Positions 43,056-51,311 of a stretch of DNA of 64,000 nt are shown here, piece after piece (positions within the stretch are counted from its first letter, which is position 1; every line of letters begins with the position of its first letter). The position numbers were made by a program, and so were the translations under genes. Location of the stretch: the NCBI RefSeq assembly GCF_018459925.1, contig NZ_CP075371.1, forward strand, positions 3,162,001 through 3,226,000, given 5' to 3'. Below the pieces are notes generated by a model. It searched no databases and was not told the DNA's origin. It was given only the letters and a program-made list of their open reading frames with translations. This stretch comes from Nocardioides aquaticus (GTDB lineage Bacteria > Actinomycetota > Actinomycetes > Propionibacteriales > Nocardioidaceae).

Positions 43056-44471
43056 GTGCGCGCCACGGCCTCGGTCCTCCACCTGGACCTCGACGCCTTC
43101 TTCGCCGCCGTCGAGCAGCGCGACAAGCCGTCGTTGCGGGGCAAGCCGGTCGTGGTCGGCGGCACGGGCGGCCGGGGCGTCGTGGCCACCGCCTCCTACG
43201 AGGCGCGCGTGCACGGCGTCCGCTCGGCCATGTCGACCCGGGAGGCGCGCTCGCGGTGCCCCCACGCCGCCTACCTCGCCGGCCGGTTCCCGGCCTACCG
43301 GGAGGCCAGCGTGGTGGTGATGGAGCTGCTCCGCTCGCTCTCGCCGCTGGTGGAGCCGCTGTCGCTCGACGAGGCGTTCGTCGACCTGGCCGCCGCCGGG
43401 CTGCCCGACCTCGAGGTCGACACCGTCACGGCGGTGGCGCAGGAGGTGCGCGCCGAGCTGCACCGCCGTACGGGCGGCCTGACCGCCTCGGTCGGGCTGG
43501 CCACCTCCAAGTTCATGGCCAAGGTGGCCAGCGACCTCGACAAGCCCGACGGGCTGGTCGTCGTCCCGCCCGGCTCCGAGCCCGAGCTCCTGCGCCCGAT
43601 GCACGTCTCCGTCATCCCCGGCGTCGGCCCGGCCACGACCGAGCGGCTGCGCCGCGCCGGCCTGCACCAGGTGGCCGACCTGGAGCGGGTCAGCCTCGAG
43701 GAGCTCGTCCGCCTGGTCGGGCGCGCCCACGGCACCTCCCTCCACGAGCTGTGCCGGGCCCAGGACGACCGGCCCGTGGTGGCCGAGCGGGAAGCCAAGT
43801 CGGTGTCGGTGGAGGGCACCTACGAGACCGACCTGACCGACCGGCGGCTGATGGAGGGCCTGCTGACCCGTCAGGCCGGCGAGGTGGCCGCCCGCCTGGC
43901 CGCCGGCGGGCAGTCCGGTCGCACAGTCTCGATCAAGGTGCGCCTGCACGACTTCACCACCCTGTCCCGCTCGGCCACCCTCGACTCCCCCACCGACCGC
44001 CCGGCCGTCGTCGCCCGGGTCGCCCGGGCCCTGCTGGCCGACCTCGACACCTCCGGCGGCGTACGCCTGCTCGGCGTCGGCGTCTCGGGGCTGGCCGACT
44101 GGGTCCAGGACGACCTGTTCGGCGGTACCGGGGTGACCGGCGTCGACGAGGAGGTCGTCGACCTGCCGACCGAGGTCCCGGTGGACCCGCGGCGACACCG
44201 CACCGCGTGGGCCCCCGGCGCCGACGTCGTGCACGACCACCACGGCCGGGGCTGGGTCTGGGGGTCGGGCCGCGGGGTGGTGACGGTCCGGTTCGAGACC
44301 GCGGAGACCCCGCCGGGCCCGGTGCGCTCCTTCGCCGTCGACGACCCGGCCCTGCGGCACTGGACCCGCCCGGACCCGCTCGACCCCGCCGACGGGGAGA
44401 CCACGGCCGCCGAGGCACCGACCGCCGTCCCGACGGAAAACCCCTCGCCAGCACCGACCCCTCCCTCCTAG
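43056..44471 (+). CDS. dinB: DNA polymerase IV (Y-family)
   Basis: 471 residues. Palm/finger motifs LHLDLDAFFAAVEQRD (first catalytic Asp), ATASYEARVHGVRSAMS and PLSLDEAFVDL (SxDE catalytic pair); thumb helix-hairpin-helix IPGVGPATTERL; little-finger domain to about residue 355. It performs translesion synthesis. The C-terminal 100 residues (DHHGRGWVWGSGRGVVTVRF and so on) form an extra module found in actinobacterial DinB enzymes instead of a clear beta-clamp peptide. The GTG at 43056 is chosen on the TAGCGT hexamer. Its stop TAG is also the first half of the next gene's -10 hexamer. Confidence 0.93.
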   Translation: MRATASVLHLDLDAFFAAVEQRDKPSLRGKPVVVGGTGGRGVVATASYEARVHGVRSAMSTREARSRCPHAAYLAGRFPAYREASVVVMELLRSLSPLVEPLSLDEAFVDLAAAGLPDLEVDTVTAVAQEVRAELHRRTGGLTASVGLATSKFMAKVASDLDKPDGLVVVPPGSEPELLRPMHVSVIPGVGPATTERLRRAGLHQVADLERVSLEELVRLVGRAHGTSLHELCRAQDDRPVVAEREAKSVSVEGTYETDLTDRRLMEGLLTRQAGEVAARLAAGGQSGRTVSIKVRLHDFTTLSRSATLDSPTDRPAVVARVARALLADLDTSGGVRLLGVGVSGLADWVQDDLFGGTGVTGVDEEVVDLPTEVPVDPRRHRTAWAPGADVVHDHHGRGWVWGSGRGVVTVRFETAETPPGPVRSFAVDDPALRHWTRPDPLDPADGETTAAEAPTAVPTENPSPAPTPPS

Positions 44472-44474
44472 CCT
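44469..44474 (+). promoter_or_regulatory. -10 hexamer overlapping the dinB stop codon
   Basis: TAGCCT starts with the dinB stop codon TAG and ends six bases before the GTG at 44481. Confidence 0.55.
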
Positions 44475-44480
44475 CAGCGG

Positions 44481-45491
44481 GTGGAGATCCGCCCCGTCGA
44501 CCTGGCCGACGACGCCCTGATGGCCCAGCTGCACGGCGTCTCCGAGCGCGCCCTGCGCCTCGGACGGCCCGACGCGCCCGTGTGGTCGCTGGCCGACTTC
44601 CTCGGCGCGATGCGCTCCCCCGACTCCGGGGAGAGGTCCTACCTGCTCGCCGCCCGCCTTCCCGGGGACCCGGACCGGGTCGTCGGCTGGGGCGTGCTCT
44701 ACCTGTTCCTGCTCGACAACCTGGAGAAGGCCTACCTGGAGGTCCAGGTCGACCCCGCCCACGCCCGCCGGGGCGTCGGCACCGCCCTGGTCGGCGAGCT
44801 GGAGCGGCTGGCGGTCGAGGAGGGCCGCACCCTGCTGCTCACCGACACCAAGCTCCCGGCCGACGAGCAGGAGTCGCACGGCTACCGGCGCTTCCTGGAG
44901 CGGCTCGGCTACTCCTTCTCGAACGTCGAGGTGGTCCGCCACGCCCCGCTGCCGGTCCCCGACGCCGACCTCGACGCCTGGGCCGCGCAGGCTGCCCGCA
45001 AGGCCGGGGGCTACGAGGTGCGCACCCTGGTCAACGAGGTGCCGCCCGAGCTGGCGGCGTCCCTCGGCGAGCTGATGGGCCTGCTGGCCGTCGACGCCCC
45101 GACCGGCGCGGTCGACTTCGAGGCCGAGACGATGACGCCGGAACGGCTCGACGAGCGGCTGGCGGCGTCGCGCGCGATGGGCCGCGACCTCTACGAGACC
45201 GTCGCGCTGGCCCCGGACGGCACGGTGGCGGCCCAGAGCACGCTGTCGGTGCCCACCGACGGCACGACGACGGCGTGGCAGTGGGGCACCTTCGTGCACC
45301 GAGAGCACCGCGGTCGGAGCCTCGGCCTGGCGGTGAAGACGGCCAACCTGCGCGCGGTGCAGGCCGACCACCCCGAGCTGCGCCGGGTCACCACGCAGAA
45401 CGCCGAGACCAACGAGTGGATGATCGCGATCAACGAGCTGATGGGGTTCCGCCCGGTCGAGGTCTCCGCGGAGTTCCTCAAGCACGCCTGA
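44481..45491 (+). CDS. tandem GNAT acetyltransferase
   Basis: 336 residues with two GNAT halves: the first (about 1-155) has YLEVQVDPAHARRGVGTALVGEL (acetyl-CoA loop); the second (about 170-335) has WQWGTFVHREHRGRSLGLAVK. This double architecture recalls mycothiol synthase MshD and related acetyltransferases, but the length and loops fit the broader actinobacterial tandem-GNAT group, so MshD identity is not claimed. It has its own leaderless-type promoter overlapping the dinB stop codon. Confidence 0.87.
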   Translation: MEIRPVDLADDALMAQLHGVSERALRLGRPDAPVWSLADFLGAMRSPDSGERSYLLAARLPGDPDRVVGWGVLYLFLLDNLEKAYLEVQVDPAHARRGVGTALVGELERLAVEEGRTLLLTDTKLPADEQESHGYRRFLERLGYSFSNVEVVRHAPLPVPDADLDAWAAQAARKAGGYEVRTLVNEVPPELAASLGELMGLLAVDAPTGAVDFEAETMTPERLDERLAASRAMGRDLYETVALAPDGTVAAQSTLSVPTDGTTTAWQWGTFVHREHRGRSLGLAVKTANLRAVQADHPELRRVTTQNAETNEWMIAINELMGFRPVEVSAEFLKHA

Positions 45492-45524
45492 CCCGGGGGC
45501 GGTCGGGGCGTGCGACCCGGGAAG

Positions 45525-45530
45525 TAGGTT
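45525..45530 (+). promoter_or_regulatory. -10 hexamer, leaderless promoter (S9 peptidase)
   Basis: TAGGTT ends six bases before the ATG at 45537. Confidence 0.55.
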
Positions 45531-45536
45531 CGCGAC

Positions 45537-47699
45537 ATGCCCGACCCGTCCACACCCCCGTCCGCACACCAGTCCGCTCCCCGGGCCGCCGCCCGTCCCG
45601 TCACGACGACCCACCACGGCCAGGAGCGCGTCGACGAGTACGACTGGCTGCGCGACAAGGACTCCCCGGAGGTCCTCGCGCACCTGGAGGCGGAGAACGC
45701 CTACACGCAGGAGCAGACCGCGCACCTGGCGCCGCTGCGGGCCCGCCTCTTCGACGAGATCAAGGCCCGGACCCGCGAGACCGACCTGTCGGTGCCCACC
45801 CGCAAGCGCGGCCACTGGTACTACGGGCGCTCCTTCGAGGGCCGGGAGTACGGCGCCTCGTGCCGCGTGCCGGTCGTCGACCCGGCCGACTGGTCCCCGC
45901 CCCGCCCGGCGGAGGACGCCGCCCCCGACCAGCCCGCGCTGCCCGGCGAGCAGGTGCTCCTCGACCTCGACGCGCTCGCCGAGGGCCACGACTTCTTCTC
46001 GCTCGGCGGGTCCTCGATCAGCCCGGACGACACCCTGCTGGCCTACGCCGTCGACACCACCGGCGACGAGCGCTACACCGTCCGCTTCCGTGAGCTGGCC
46101 GGCGAGGCGCTGCGCGACGACGTGCTCACCGACGTCATGGGCGGCGTCACCTGGCACCCGGACGGGGAGCGCTGCTACTACGCCACGGTCGACGAGTCCT
46201 GGCGGCCCGACAAGATCTGGGAGCACCGGCTCGGCACCGCCCAGGCCGACGACACGCTGGTCCACCACGAGACCGACGAGCGGTTCTGGACCGGTCTCGG
46301 CCGGACCCGCTCCGAGCGCTTCCTGCTGGTCGCCAGCGGCTCCAAGACCACCTCGGAGTACCGCTTCCTCGACACCGAGGACGAGGCCGCCGGGTGGCAG
46401 CTGTTCACCCCGCGCCGCGCCGACCTCGACCACCACCTCGAGCACGCCGTGATCGCCGGGCAGGACGTGTTCCTGGTCCACCACAACGGCACCGGCCCCG
46501 ACTACGAGATCGCCACCGCGCCGATCGCGCCGACCGCCCCGGAGGACTGGGTCCCGCTGGTGCCGCACGACCCGGCCGTCCGCCTCGAGGACGTCGCCGC
46601 GTTCGCCGGCCACCTCGTCGTCGAGCAGCGCAGCGCCGGCCAGACGCAGCTGCGCGTCATCGAGCTCGGCCCCGCGGGACCGACCGACGACTACCTGGTC
46701 ACCTTCGACCGCGAGCTGGCCACCGTGGGCGCCGGCAGCAACCCCGGCTTCGACCAGCCGGTGATCCGGCTGGGCTACACCTCCCTGGCCGTGCCGTCCT
46801 CGGTCTACGACTACGACGTGCGCACCCGCGAGCTGACCCTGCTGCGCCGCCAGCCCGTGCTGGGCGACTTCGACCCCGACGACTACGAGGAGCACCGGCT
46901 CTGGGCCACCGCGCCGGACGGCGAGCAGGTCCCGATCTCGCTGGTCGTGCGCCGTGACGCCAGCCCCGCCCGCGACGGCGCCGGCCCGGTGCCGCTGCAC
47001 CTGTACGGCTACGGCGCCTACGAGGCCTCGATGGACCCCGGCTTCTCCGTCGCGCGGCTGTCCGTGCTCGACCGGGGCGCGGCCTTCGCGATCGCCCACG
47101 TGCGCGGCGGCGGCGAGATGGGCCGCCGGTGGTACGACGAGGGCAAGCTGCACCACAAGCAGCACACCTTCGACGACTTCGCCGCCTGCGCCCGCCACCT
47201 CGTCGACACGGGCTGGACCACCGTCGAGCACCTCGTCGGCGAGGGCGGCTCGGCCGGCGGGCTGCTGATCGGCGCGGTCGCCAACCAGGCCCCCGACGCG
47301 TTCGGCGCGCTGGTGGCGGGCGTGCCCTTCGTGGACACCCTCACCTCCATGCTCGACGCGAGCCTCCCGCTGACGGTCACCGAGTACGACGAGTGGGGCG
47401 ACCCCACGGGCGACCCGCAGGCCTACGCCGACATCGCGGCCTACGCGCCGTACGAGAACGTGCGCGCCCAGCACTACCCGGCGATCCTGGCCGAGACCTC
47501 GCTCAACGACACCCGGGTGCTCTACGTCGAGCCGGCCAAGTGGGTGGCCCGGCTGCGGGCGGTGGCCGACGCCGACGTGCTGCTGCGCTGCGAGATGCAG
47601 GCCGGGCACGGCGGGGTCTCGGGCCGCTACCGCGCCTGGCACGACCGCGCCTTCAGCCTCGCGTGGATCCTGGACCGGATGGGCCTCGCCGAGGTCTGA
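45537..47699 (+). CDS. S9 family oligopeptidase (oligopeptidase B type)
   Basis: 720 residues. An N-terminal beta-propeller (about 70-420) is followed by an alpha/beta-hydrolase domain. The nucleophile Ser is in VGEGGSAGGLLIGAV, the Asp in AETSLNDTRVLYVEPA and the His in MQAGHGGVSGRY. Oligopeptidase B cleaves short peptides after basic residues. No signal peptide is seen, so it is cytoplasmic. A hairpin terminator follows at 47738-47768. Confidence 0.93.
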   Translation: MPDPSTPPSAHQSAPRAAARPVTTTHHGQERVDEYDWLRDKDSPEVLAHLEAENAYTQEQTAHLAPLRARLFDEIKARTRETDLSVPTRKRGHWYYGRSFEGREYGASCRVPVVDPADWSPPRPAEDAAPDQPALPGEQVLLDLDALAEGHDFFSLGGSSISPDDTLLAYAVDTTGDERYTVRFRELAGEALRDDVLTDVMGGVTWHPDGERCYYATVDESWRPDKIWEHRLGTAQADDTLVHHETDERFWTGLGRTRSERFLLVASGSKTTSEYRFLDTEDEAAGWQLFTPRRADLDHHLEHAVIAGQDVFLVHHNGTGPDYEIATAPIAPTAPEDWVPLVPHDPAVRLEDVAAFAGHLVVEQRSAGQTQLRVIELGPAGPTDDYLVTFDRELATVGAGSNPGFDQPVIRLGYTSLAVPSSVYDYDVRTRELTLLRRQPVLGDFDPDDYEEHRLWATAPDGEQVPISLVVRRDASPARDGAGPVPLHLYGYGAYEASMDPGFSVARLSVLDRGAAFAIAHVRGGGEMGRRWYDEGKLHHKQHTFDDFAACARHLVDTGWTTVEHLVGEGGSAGGLLIGAVANQAPDAFGALVAGVPFVDTLTSMLDASLPLTVTEYDEWGDPTGDPQAYADIAAYAPYENVRAQHYPAILAETSLNDTRVLYVEPAKWVARLRAVADADVLLRCEMQAGHGGVSGRYRAWHDRAFSLAWILDRMGLAEV

Positions 47700-47737
47700 G
47701 CGCCGCCTTGTGCCACGCGTACCGCTGAGTCCGAGAC

Positions 47738-47768
47738 CGCCCGCCGGGGACCGCCACCCCGGCGGGCG
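47738..47768 (+). terminator. hairpin terminator
   Basis: Perfect 12-base stem CGCCCGCCGGGG with its complement and a 7-base loop, 39 bases after the S9 peptidase stop. Confidence 0.7.
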
Positions 47769-47897
47769 TGGTGGTCTGAGAGTTTTCTGAGAAGTCTGCT
47801 CCTACGCAACTCTGCAGCCTCGCTGGACGTCGTTCTAGTTGAAGGCAACAGGGAATCGGCCCTCCGCCACCCCCACCCCGCAGGGGTGACCTGCTGG

Positions 47898-47923
47898 GGA
47901 ATCGGTGGCCACTCCCCCGTGTT
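47898..47923 (+). promoter_or_regulatory. SigR/SigH-type promoter of the second sigma factor gene
   Basis: GGAAT at 47898-47902, exactly 18 bases, then GTT at 47921-47923. This is the GGAAT-N18-GTT consensus recognised by thiol-stress ECF sigma factors (Streptomyces SigR, mycobacterial SigH). The predicted transcript would start near 47931, before the Shine-Dalgarno at 47939-47944. Confidence 0.65.
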
Positions 47924-47950
47924 GTGACAGATGACGAAGGAGGGGTTCGC

Positions 47951-48925
47951 ATGGCGACCAGCACCACCACCCGCGCCACGGCACGACGCTCTGGAGGGCG
48001 CGAGATCGAAGGACGTGACTCCGTCGGGCTCTACCTCGACGAGATCGCACGCACGCCCCTCCTCGACGCCGCGACCGAGGTCGAGCTGTCCAAGACCATC
48101 GAGGCCGGCCTGATGGCCCAGGCCCTGCTGAACGAGGGCCGGGTGGGTCGCCGCAAGGGCGGTGCCCCGATGTCGGCCAACCTCGAGGAGCTCGAGTGGC
48201 TCGCCGCCGAGGGCGAGAAGGCGGTCCAGACCTTCATCACCGCCAACCTGCGCCTGGTGGTCTCCATCGCGCGCAAGTACGGCCGCGCCCAGATGCCGAT
48301 GCTCGACCTGATCCAGGAGGGCAACACCGGCCTGATCCGGGCGGTCGAGAAGTTCGACTACACCAAGGGCTACAAGTTCTCGACCTACGCCACGTGGTGG
48401 GTTCGCCAGGCCATCACCCGCGGCATCGCCCAGCAGGCCCGCGTCGTCCGCCTGCCCGTGCACGTCGTCGAGGAGCTCAACCAGGTCGGCGGCGCCCGCC
48501 GTACCCTGGAGCGCCAGCTGGGTCGCGACCCCGACCCGCAGGAGATCGCCATGGAGCTCGGTCTCGACGTCGACCGGGTCCTCGACCTGATGGCGTGGGG
48601 CCGTGAGCACGTCAGCCTCGACACCCCGGTCGACGAGGACGGCGACACCTCGCTGGGCGACCTGATGGCCCAGGAGACGGCCCCCGGGCCGGACCTGACG
48701 GTCCTGGACACCGAGGCCCGCGAGCGCCTGAACGCCCTCGTCGGCAACCTCGACGACCGCGCGGCCGACATCATCCGGTCCCGCTACGGCCTGGTCGACG
48801 GACGCCAGCACAAGCTGGCCGACATCGGCACCAAGCACGGCATCTCCGCCGAGCGCGTGCGCCAGCTCGAGCGGGAGGCGCTGCAGAAGCTGCGTCGCCT
48901 GGGCGACCCCGACCTGGCGGCCTGA
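47951..48925 (+). CDS. group 2 RNA polymerase sigma factor (SigB/HrdD-like)
   Basis: 324 residues: region 1.2 (DSVGLYLDEIARTPLL), region 2 ([39 protein letters not shown]), region 3 and region 4 (ISAERVRQLEREALQKLRRL). It lacks the long N-terminal extension of the principal sigma at 36452, and region 2.4 differs slightly (WWVRQ for WWIRQ), so it is a non-essential, stress-type paralogue. GGAGG 7-8 bases before ATG 47951 supports the start. The upstream promoter matches thiol-stress ECF control, as for hrdD in Streptomyces and sigB in mycobacteria. Confidence 0.92.
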   Translation: MATSTTTRATARRSGGREIEGRDSVGLYLDEIARTPLLDAATEVELSKTIEAGLMAQALLNEGRVGRRKGGAPMSANLEELEWLAAEGEKAVQTFITANLRLVVSIARKYGRAQMPMLDLIQEGNTGLIRAVEKFDYTKGYKFSTYATWWVRQAITRGIAQQARVVRLPVHVVEELNQVGGARRTLERQLGRDPDPQEIAMELGLDVDRVLDLMAWGREHVSLDTPVDEDGDTSLGDLMAQETAPGPDLTVLDTEARERLNALVGNLDDRAADIIRSRYGLVDGRQHKLADIGTKHGISAERVRQLEREALQKLRRLGDPDLAA

Positions 48926-48929
48926 GACC

Positions 48930-48963
48930 GGCGTCGCGCCCGACCCGAGACGGGCGCGACGCC
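48930..48963 (+). terminator. tandem terminator hairpin 1
   Basis: Perfect 13-base stem GGCGTCGCGCCCG with its complement and the loop ACCCGAGA, four bases after the sigma factor stop. Confidence 0.75.
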
Positions 48964-48973
48964 TCCGAGCACC

Positions 48974-49009
48974 CGGCCCCGACCTGGACCCGAGACCAGG
49001 TCGGGGCCG
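48974..49009 (+). terminator. tandem terminator hairpin 2
   Basis: Perfect 14-base stem CGGCCCCGACCTGG with its complement and exactly the same 8-base loop ACCCGAGA as hairpin 1, although the stems differ in sequence. Confidence 0.75.
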
Positions 49010-49058
49010 TGGTGCGTCCGGGACCGTCGCGGGGCGGGCGGCCTGGCACGATCGAGAC

Positions 49059-49598
49059 ATGGACGAGCCGGTCGTACGCCGCGCGGCGCCCGACGACGCC
49101 GCCGCGATCGCGCGGGTGCACGTCCGCGGGTGGCAGGTGGGCTACCGCGGACTGCTGCCGGACGCGGTGCTGGACGACCTCTCGGTGGCCGAGCGCTCCG
49201 TCTCCTGGCGCGAGCGCCTCGCCCACCCCGTCGCGGGCGGCGCGACCACCTGCGTCGCCGTCGACGGCGACCGGGTGCTGGGCTTCTGCTCCGTGGGCCC
49301 CTCCCGCGACCCGGACGCGGCGCCCGGGACCGCCGAGCTGTGGGCGCTCTACGTCGACCCGGACCGCTGGCGGCACGGCGCCGGGCGGGCGCTCGACGCG
49401 GCGGCGGCCGCCCAGCTGACCCGGGACGGCGTCCGCTCGGCCACGCTGTGGGTGCTGAGCAGCAACACCCGGGCCCGGGCCTTCTACGAGCACCAGGGGT
49501 GGCGCGTCGACGGCGCGACCCGCGTCGACCGGCGCGAGGGACCGGTCCCCCTCGACCTTGCCGAGACGCGCTACGCGCGGGAGGTCCTGCCGAGCTGA
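49059..49598 (+). CDS. GNAT family N-acetyltransferase
   Basis: 179 residues with a single GNAT domain: HVRGWQVGYRGLLPDAVLDDL near the N-terminus, LYVDPDRWRHGAGRALDAA as the acetyl-CoA loop, and LSSNTRARAFYEHQGWRVDG at the C-terminus. It resembles the RimI/phosphinothricin-acetyltransferase-like group; the substrate cannot be predicted. CACGAT six bases before ATG 49059 suggests a leaderless start. Confidence 0.88.
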   Translation: MDEPVVRRAAPDDAAAIARVHVRGWQVGYRGLLPDAVLDDLSVAERSVSWRERLAHPVAGGATTCVAVDGDRVLGFCSVGPSRDPDAAPGTAELWALYVDPDRWRHGAGRALDAAAAAQLTRDGVRSATLWVLSSNTRARAFYEHQGWRVDGATRVDRREGPVPLDLAETRYAREVLPS

Positions 49599-49629
49599 GG
49601 CCTCACCCCCGGGCGCCCCGGCGGTGCGG

Positions 49630-50217
49630 TCAGCCGGACGCGAGCCCGGCGTAGAGCTCCTCGACCACGCGCCGCAGGTCCTCGCGCGAGCCGGTGTTGT
49701 CCAGCACGTGCGTGGCCACGGCGAGCCGGTCCTCGCGCGAGGCCTGGGCGGCGATCCGGGCCCGGGCGTCCTCCTCGGTCCAGCCGCGGTCGGAGACCAT
49801 CCGCGCGAGCTGGACCTCCTCGGGCACGTCGACCACGACGACCACCTCGAAGCGGTCCCCCTGGCCGGTCTCGACCAGCAGCGGGATGTCGTGGACGATC
49901 AGCGACCCGTCCGGTGCGGCGTGCTCGACCTCGGCGGCCCGCGCGCGGACCAGCGGGTGCACGATGCCCTCGAGCCGGCGGCGGGCGTCGTCGTCGCCGA
50001 AGACCAGGCGGCCCAGCGCCGGCCGGTCGAGCGACCCGTCGGAGGCCAGGACCTGGTGCCCGAACTCGCCGACCACGGCGGTGAGGCCCGGGGTGCCGGG
50101 GGCGACCACCTCGCGGGCGATCACGTCGGAGTCGACGACCACCGCCCCCAGCTCGTCGAGGACCGCCGACACCGTGCTCTTGCCTGAGGCGACCCCACCG
50201 GTCAGTCCGACGCGCAT
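49630..50217 (-). CDS. coaE: dephospho-CoA kinase
   Basis: 195 residues. P-loop GLTGGVASGKSTVS, the substrate Asp of VVDSDVIAREVV, the lid (QASREDRL) and VHDIPLLVETG all match CoaE. It phosphorylates dephospho-CoA, the last step of CoA synthesis. TAGCCT six bases before ATG 50217 gives a leaderless promoter, whose first three bases coincide with the inferred stop of the upstream epimerase. Confidence 0.94.
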   Translation of the reverse strand: MRVGLTGGVASGKSTVSAVLDELGAVVVDSDVIAREVVAPGTPGLTAVVGEFGHQVLASDGSLDRPALGRLVFGDDDARRRLEGIVHPLVRARAAEVEHAAPDGSLIVHDIPLLVETGQGDRFEVVVVVDVPEEVQLARMVSDRGWTEEDARARIAAQASREDRLAVATHVLDNTGSREDLRRVVEELYAGLASG

Positions 50218-50223
50218 CGGGCC

Positions 50224-50229
50224 AGGCTA
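50224..50229 (-). promoter_or_regulatory. -10 hexamer, leaderless promoter (coaE)
   Basis: TAGCCT on the minus strand, six bases before the ATG at 50217; its TAG is the likely stop of the epimerase gene. Confidence 0.55.
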
Positions 50230-51180
50230 GTGGACCGGCTGCCGGACGGCCCCCCTGCTCGGCGGTGGCGCGCAGGACCTCCGCCCACGGCGTCGGGGAG
50301 AGCGAGAGCGCCGCCTCGGAGGCGGCCGAGTCCAGGACGTACGGCTGCTCGAACTGGCCCACCGTCTCCCTCATCTCCCGCAGGAACGGCACCACCGTCC
50401 CGCCCAGCGTGAGCATCGCGCGTGGCCAGGACCTGACCCGCACCGGCGCCACGCCGGCCGCCCGACAGACACCGGCCACGGCCTCGGCCTGGGACACCGG
50501 CGGGTTGGTGGGTGCGTGCCAGACCCGGCCGTGCGCCGCCGGTGTCGTCGCCGCGGTCACCAGGGCCGTCGCCATGTCCCGGACGTCGGTGAAGGAGTGC
50601 AGGGCGTCGGGGTCCCCGAAGACGCGCACCGCCCGGCCCCGCAGCGCGCGGGGCACCACGACGGGGACGTGCGCCTGGCTCACCCCGGGCCCGAGGTAGT
50701 CCGAGCCACGCACCTCCACGGCCCGTGCCCGGCCGGCGCGGTGCGCGGCCATCGCGTCCGCCGTCATGGCGGCGCGCAGCCGCCCCTTCGCCCCGGAGGC
50801 GTCGTCGGGACGCCCCTCCACCATCGGCGTGCCGTCCACGGCGTAGGGGTACAGGCACGACGCGGTGGCCAGGACCGCTCCGCTGTGCTGGGCCGCCGCC
50901 GACAGCGCCTGCGCGACCGGCGGCCACCAGGTGCCCCAGACGTCGTAGGACGGCGGGTTGGCGGCGTTGTAGACCACCTCCGCGCCGGCGCAGAGCGCGG
51001 TCAGGCCCTCTGCCGATCCGGCACCGCCCAGGTCGAGAGCGACCCGGCGGGCCCCCTCCACCTCCTCCCCGGCCCCGAACGGCTCACCAGCACCACGTCC
51101 CCGGCCCCGCGTCGTACCAGCTCCCGGGCCACGGCCCGGCCCACCGGTCCTGCTCCGACCACCACGTGTCGTTCGCTCAT
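50227..51180 (-). pseudogene. NAD(P)-dependent epimerase/dehydratase, two frameshifts
   Basis: An SDR-extended/atypical NAD-binding protein. The N-terminus (RHVVVGAGPVGRAVARELVRRG with the dinucleotide-binding GxGxxG) is in one frame and loses the frame after VVLVSRSG. The continuation (AGEEVEGARRVALDLGG, AEVVYNAANPPSY, SFTDVRDMATALV) is in another frame. A missing base in the C run at 51073-51076 joins them. That frame then runs into coaE with no stop, but one base fewer in the six-C run at 50250-50255 gives a natural end VRQPVH at TAG 50227-50229. With both corrections the gene is 317 residues. Divergent from a TetR regulator that probably controls it. Confidence 0.8.
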
Positions 51181-51202
51181 CGGTCCTCCTCGGACGAGAA
51201 TG

Positions 51203-51219
51203 CGAGAGCACTGCTCTCG
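51203..51219. promoter_or_regulatory. TetR-type operator, site 1
   Basis: Perfect palindrome CGAGAGC-ACT-GCTCTCG, 23 bases upstream of the epimerase ATG in the divergent intergenic region. Confidence 0.65.
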
Positions 51220-51255
51220 CTGGACCCCCAGCGTGGCACGGGTCGCCCCCGCTGA

Positions 51256-51272
51256 CAAGAGCGGTGCTCTCG
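51256..51272. promoter_or_regulatory. TetR-type operator, site 2
   Basis: CAAGAGC-GGT-GCTCTCG, 6 of 7 arm positions symmetrical and the same right arm as site 1. A lone GCTCTCG half-site follows at 51285-51291, near the TetR gene promoter. Confidence 0.6.
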
Positions 51273-51311
51273 TCCTGGACCACCGCTCTCGGCACGTGGC
51301 AGGATGGACCG

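Noticed and set aside
41886..47642. 1918-residue minus-strand open frame
   Set aside because: Only its last 345 residues are real (DUF4192). The rest is antisense to dinB, GNAT and the S9 peptidase, all well supported.
47852..47877. First GGAAT upstream of the second sigma factor as a SigR promoter
   Set aside because: No GTT occurs 18-19 bases later; only the second GGAAT at 47898 fits.
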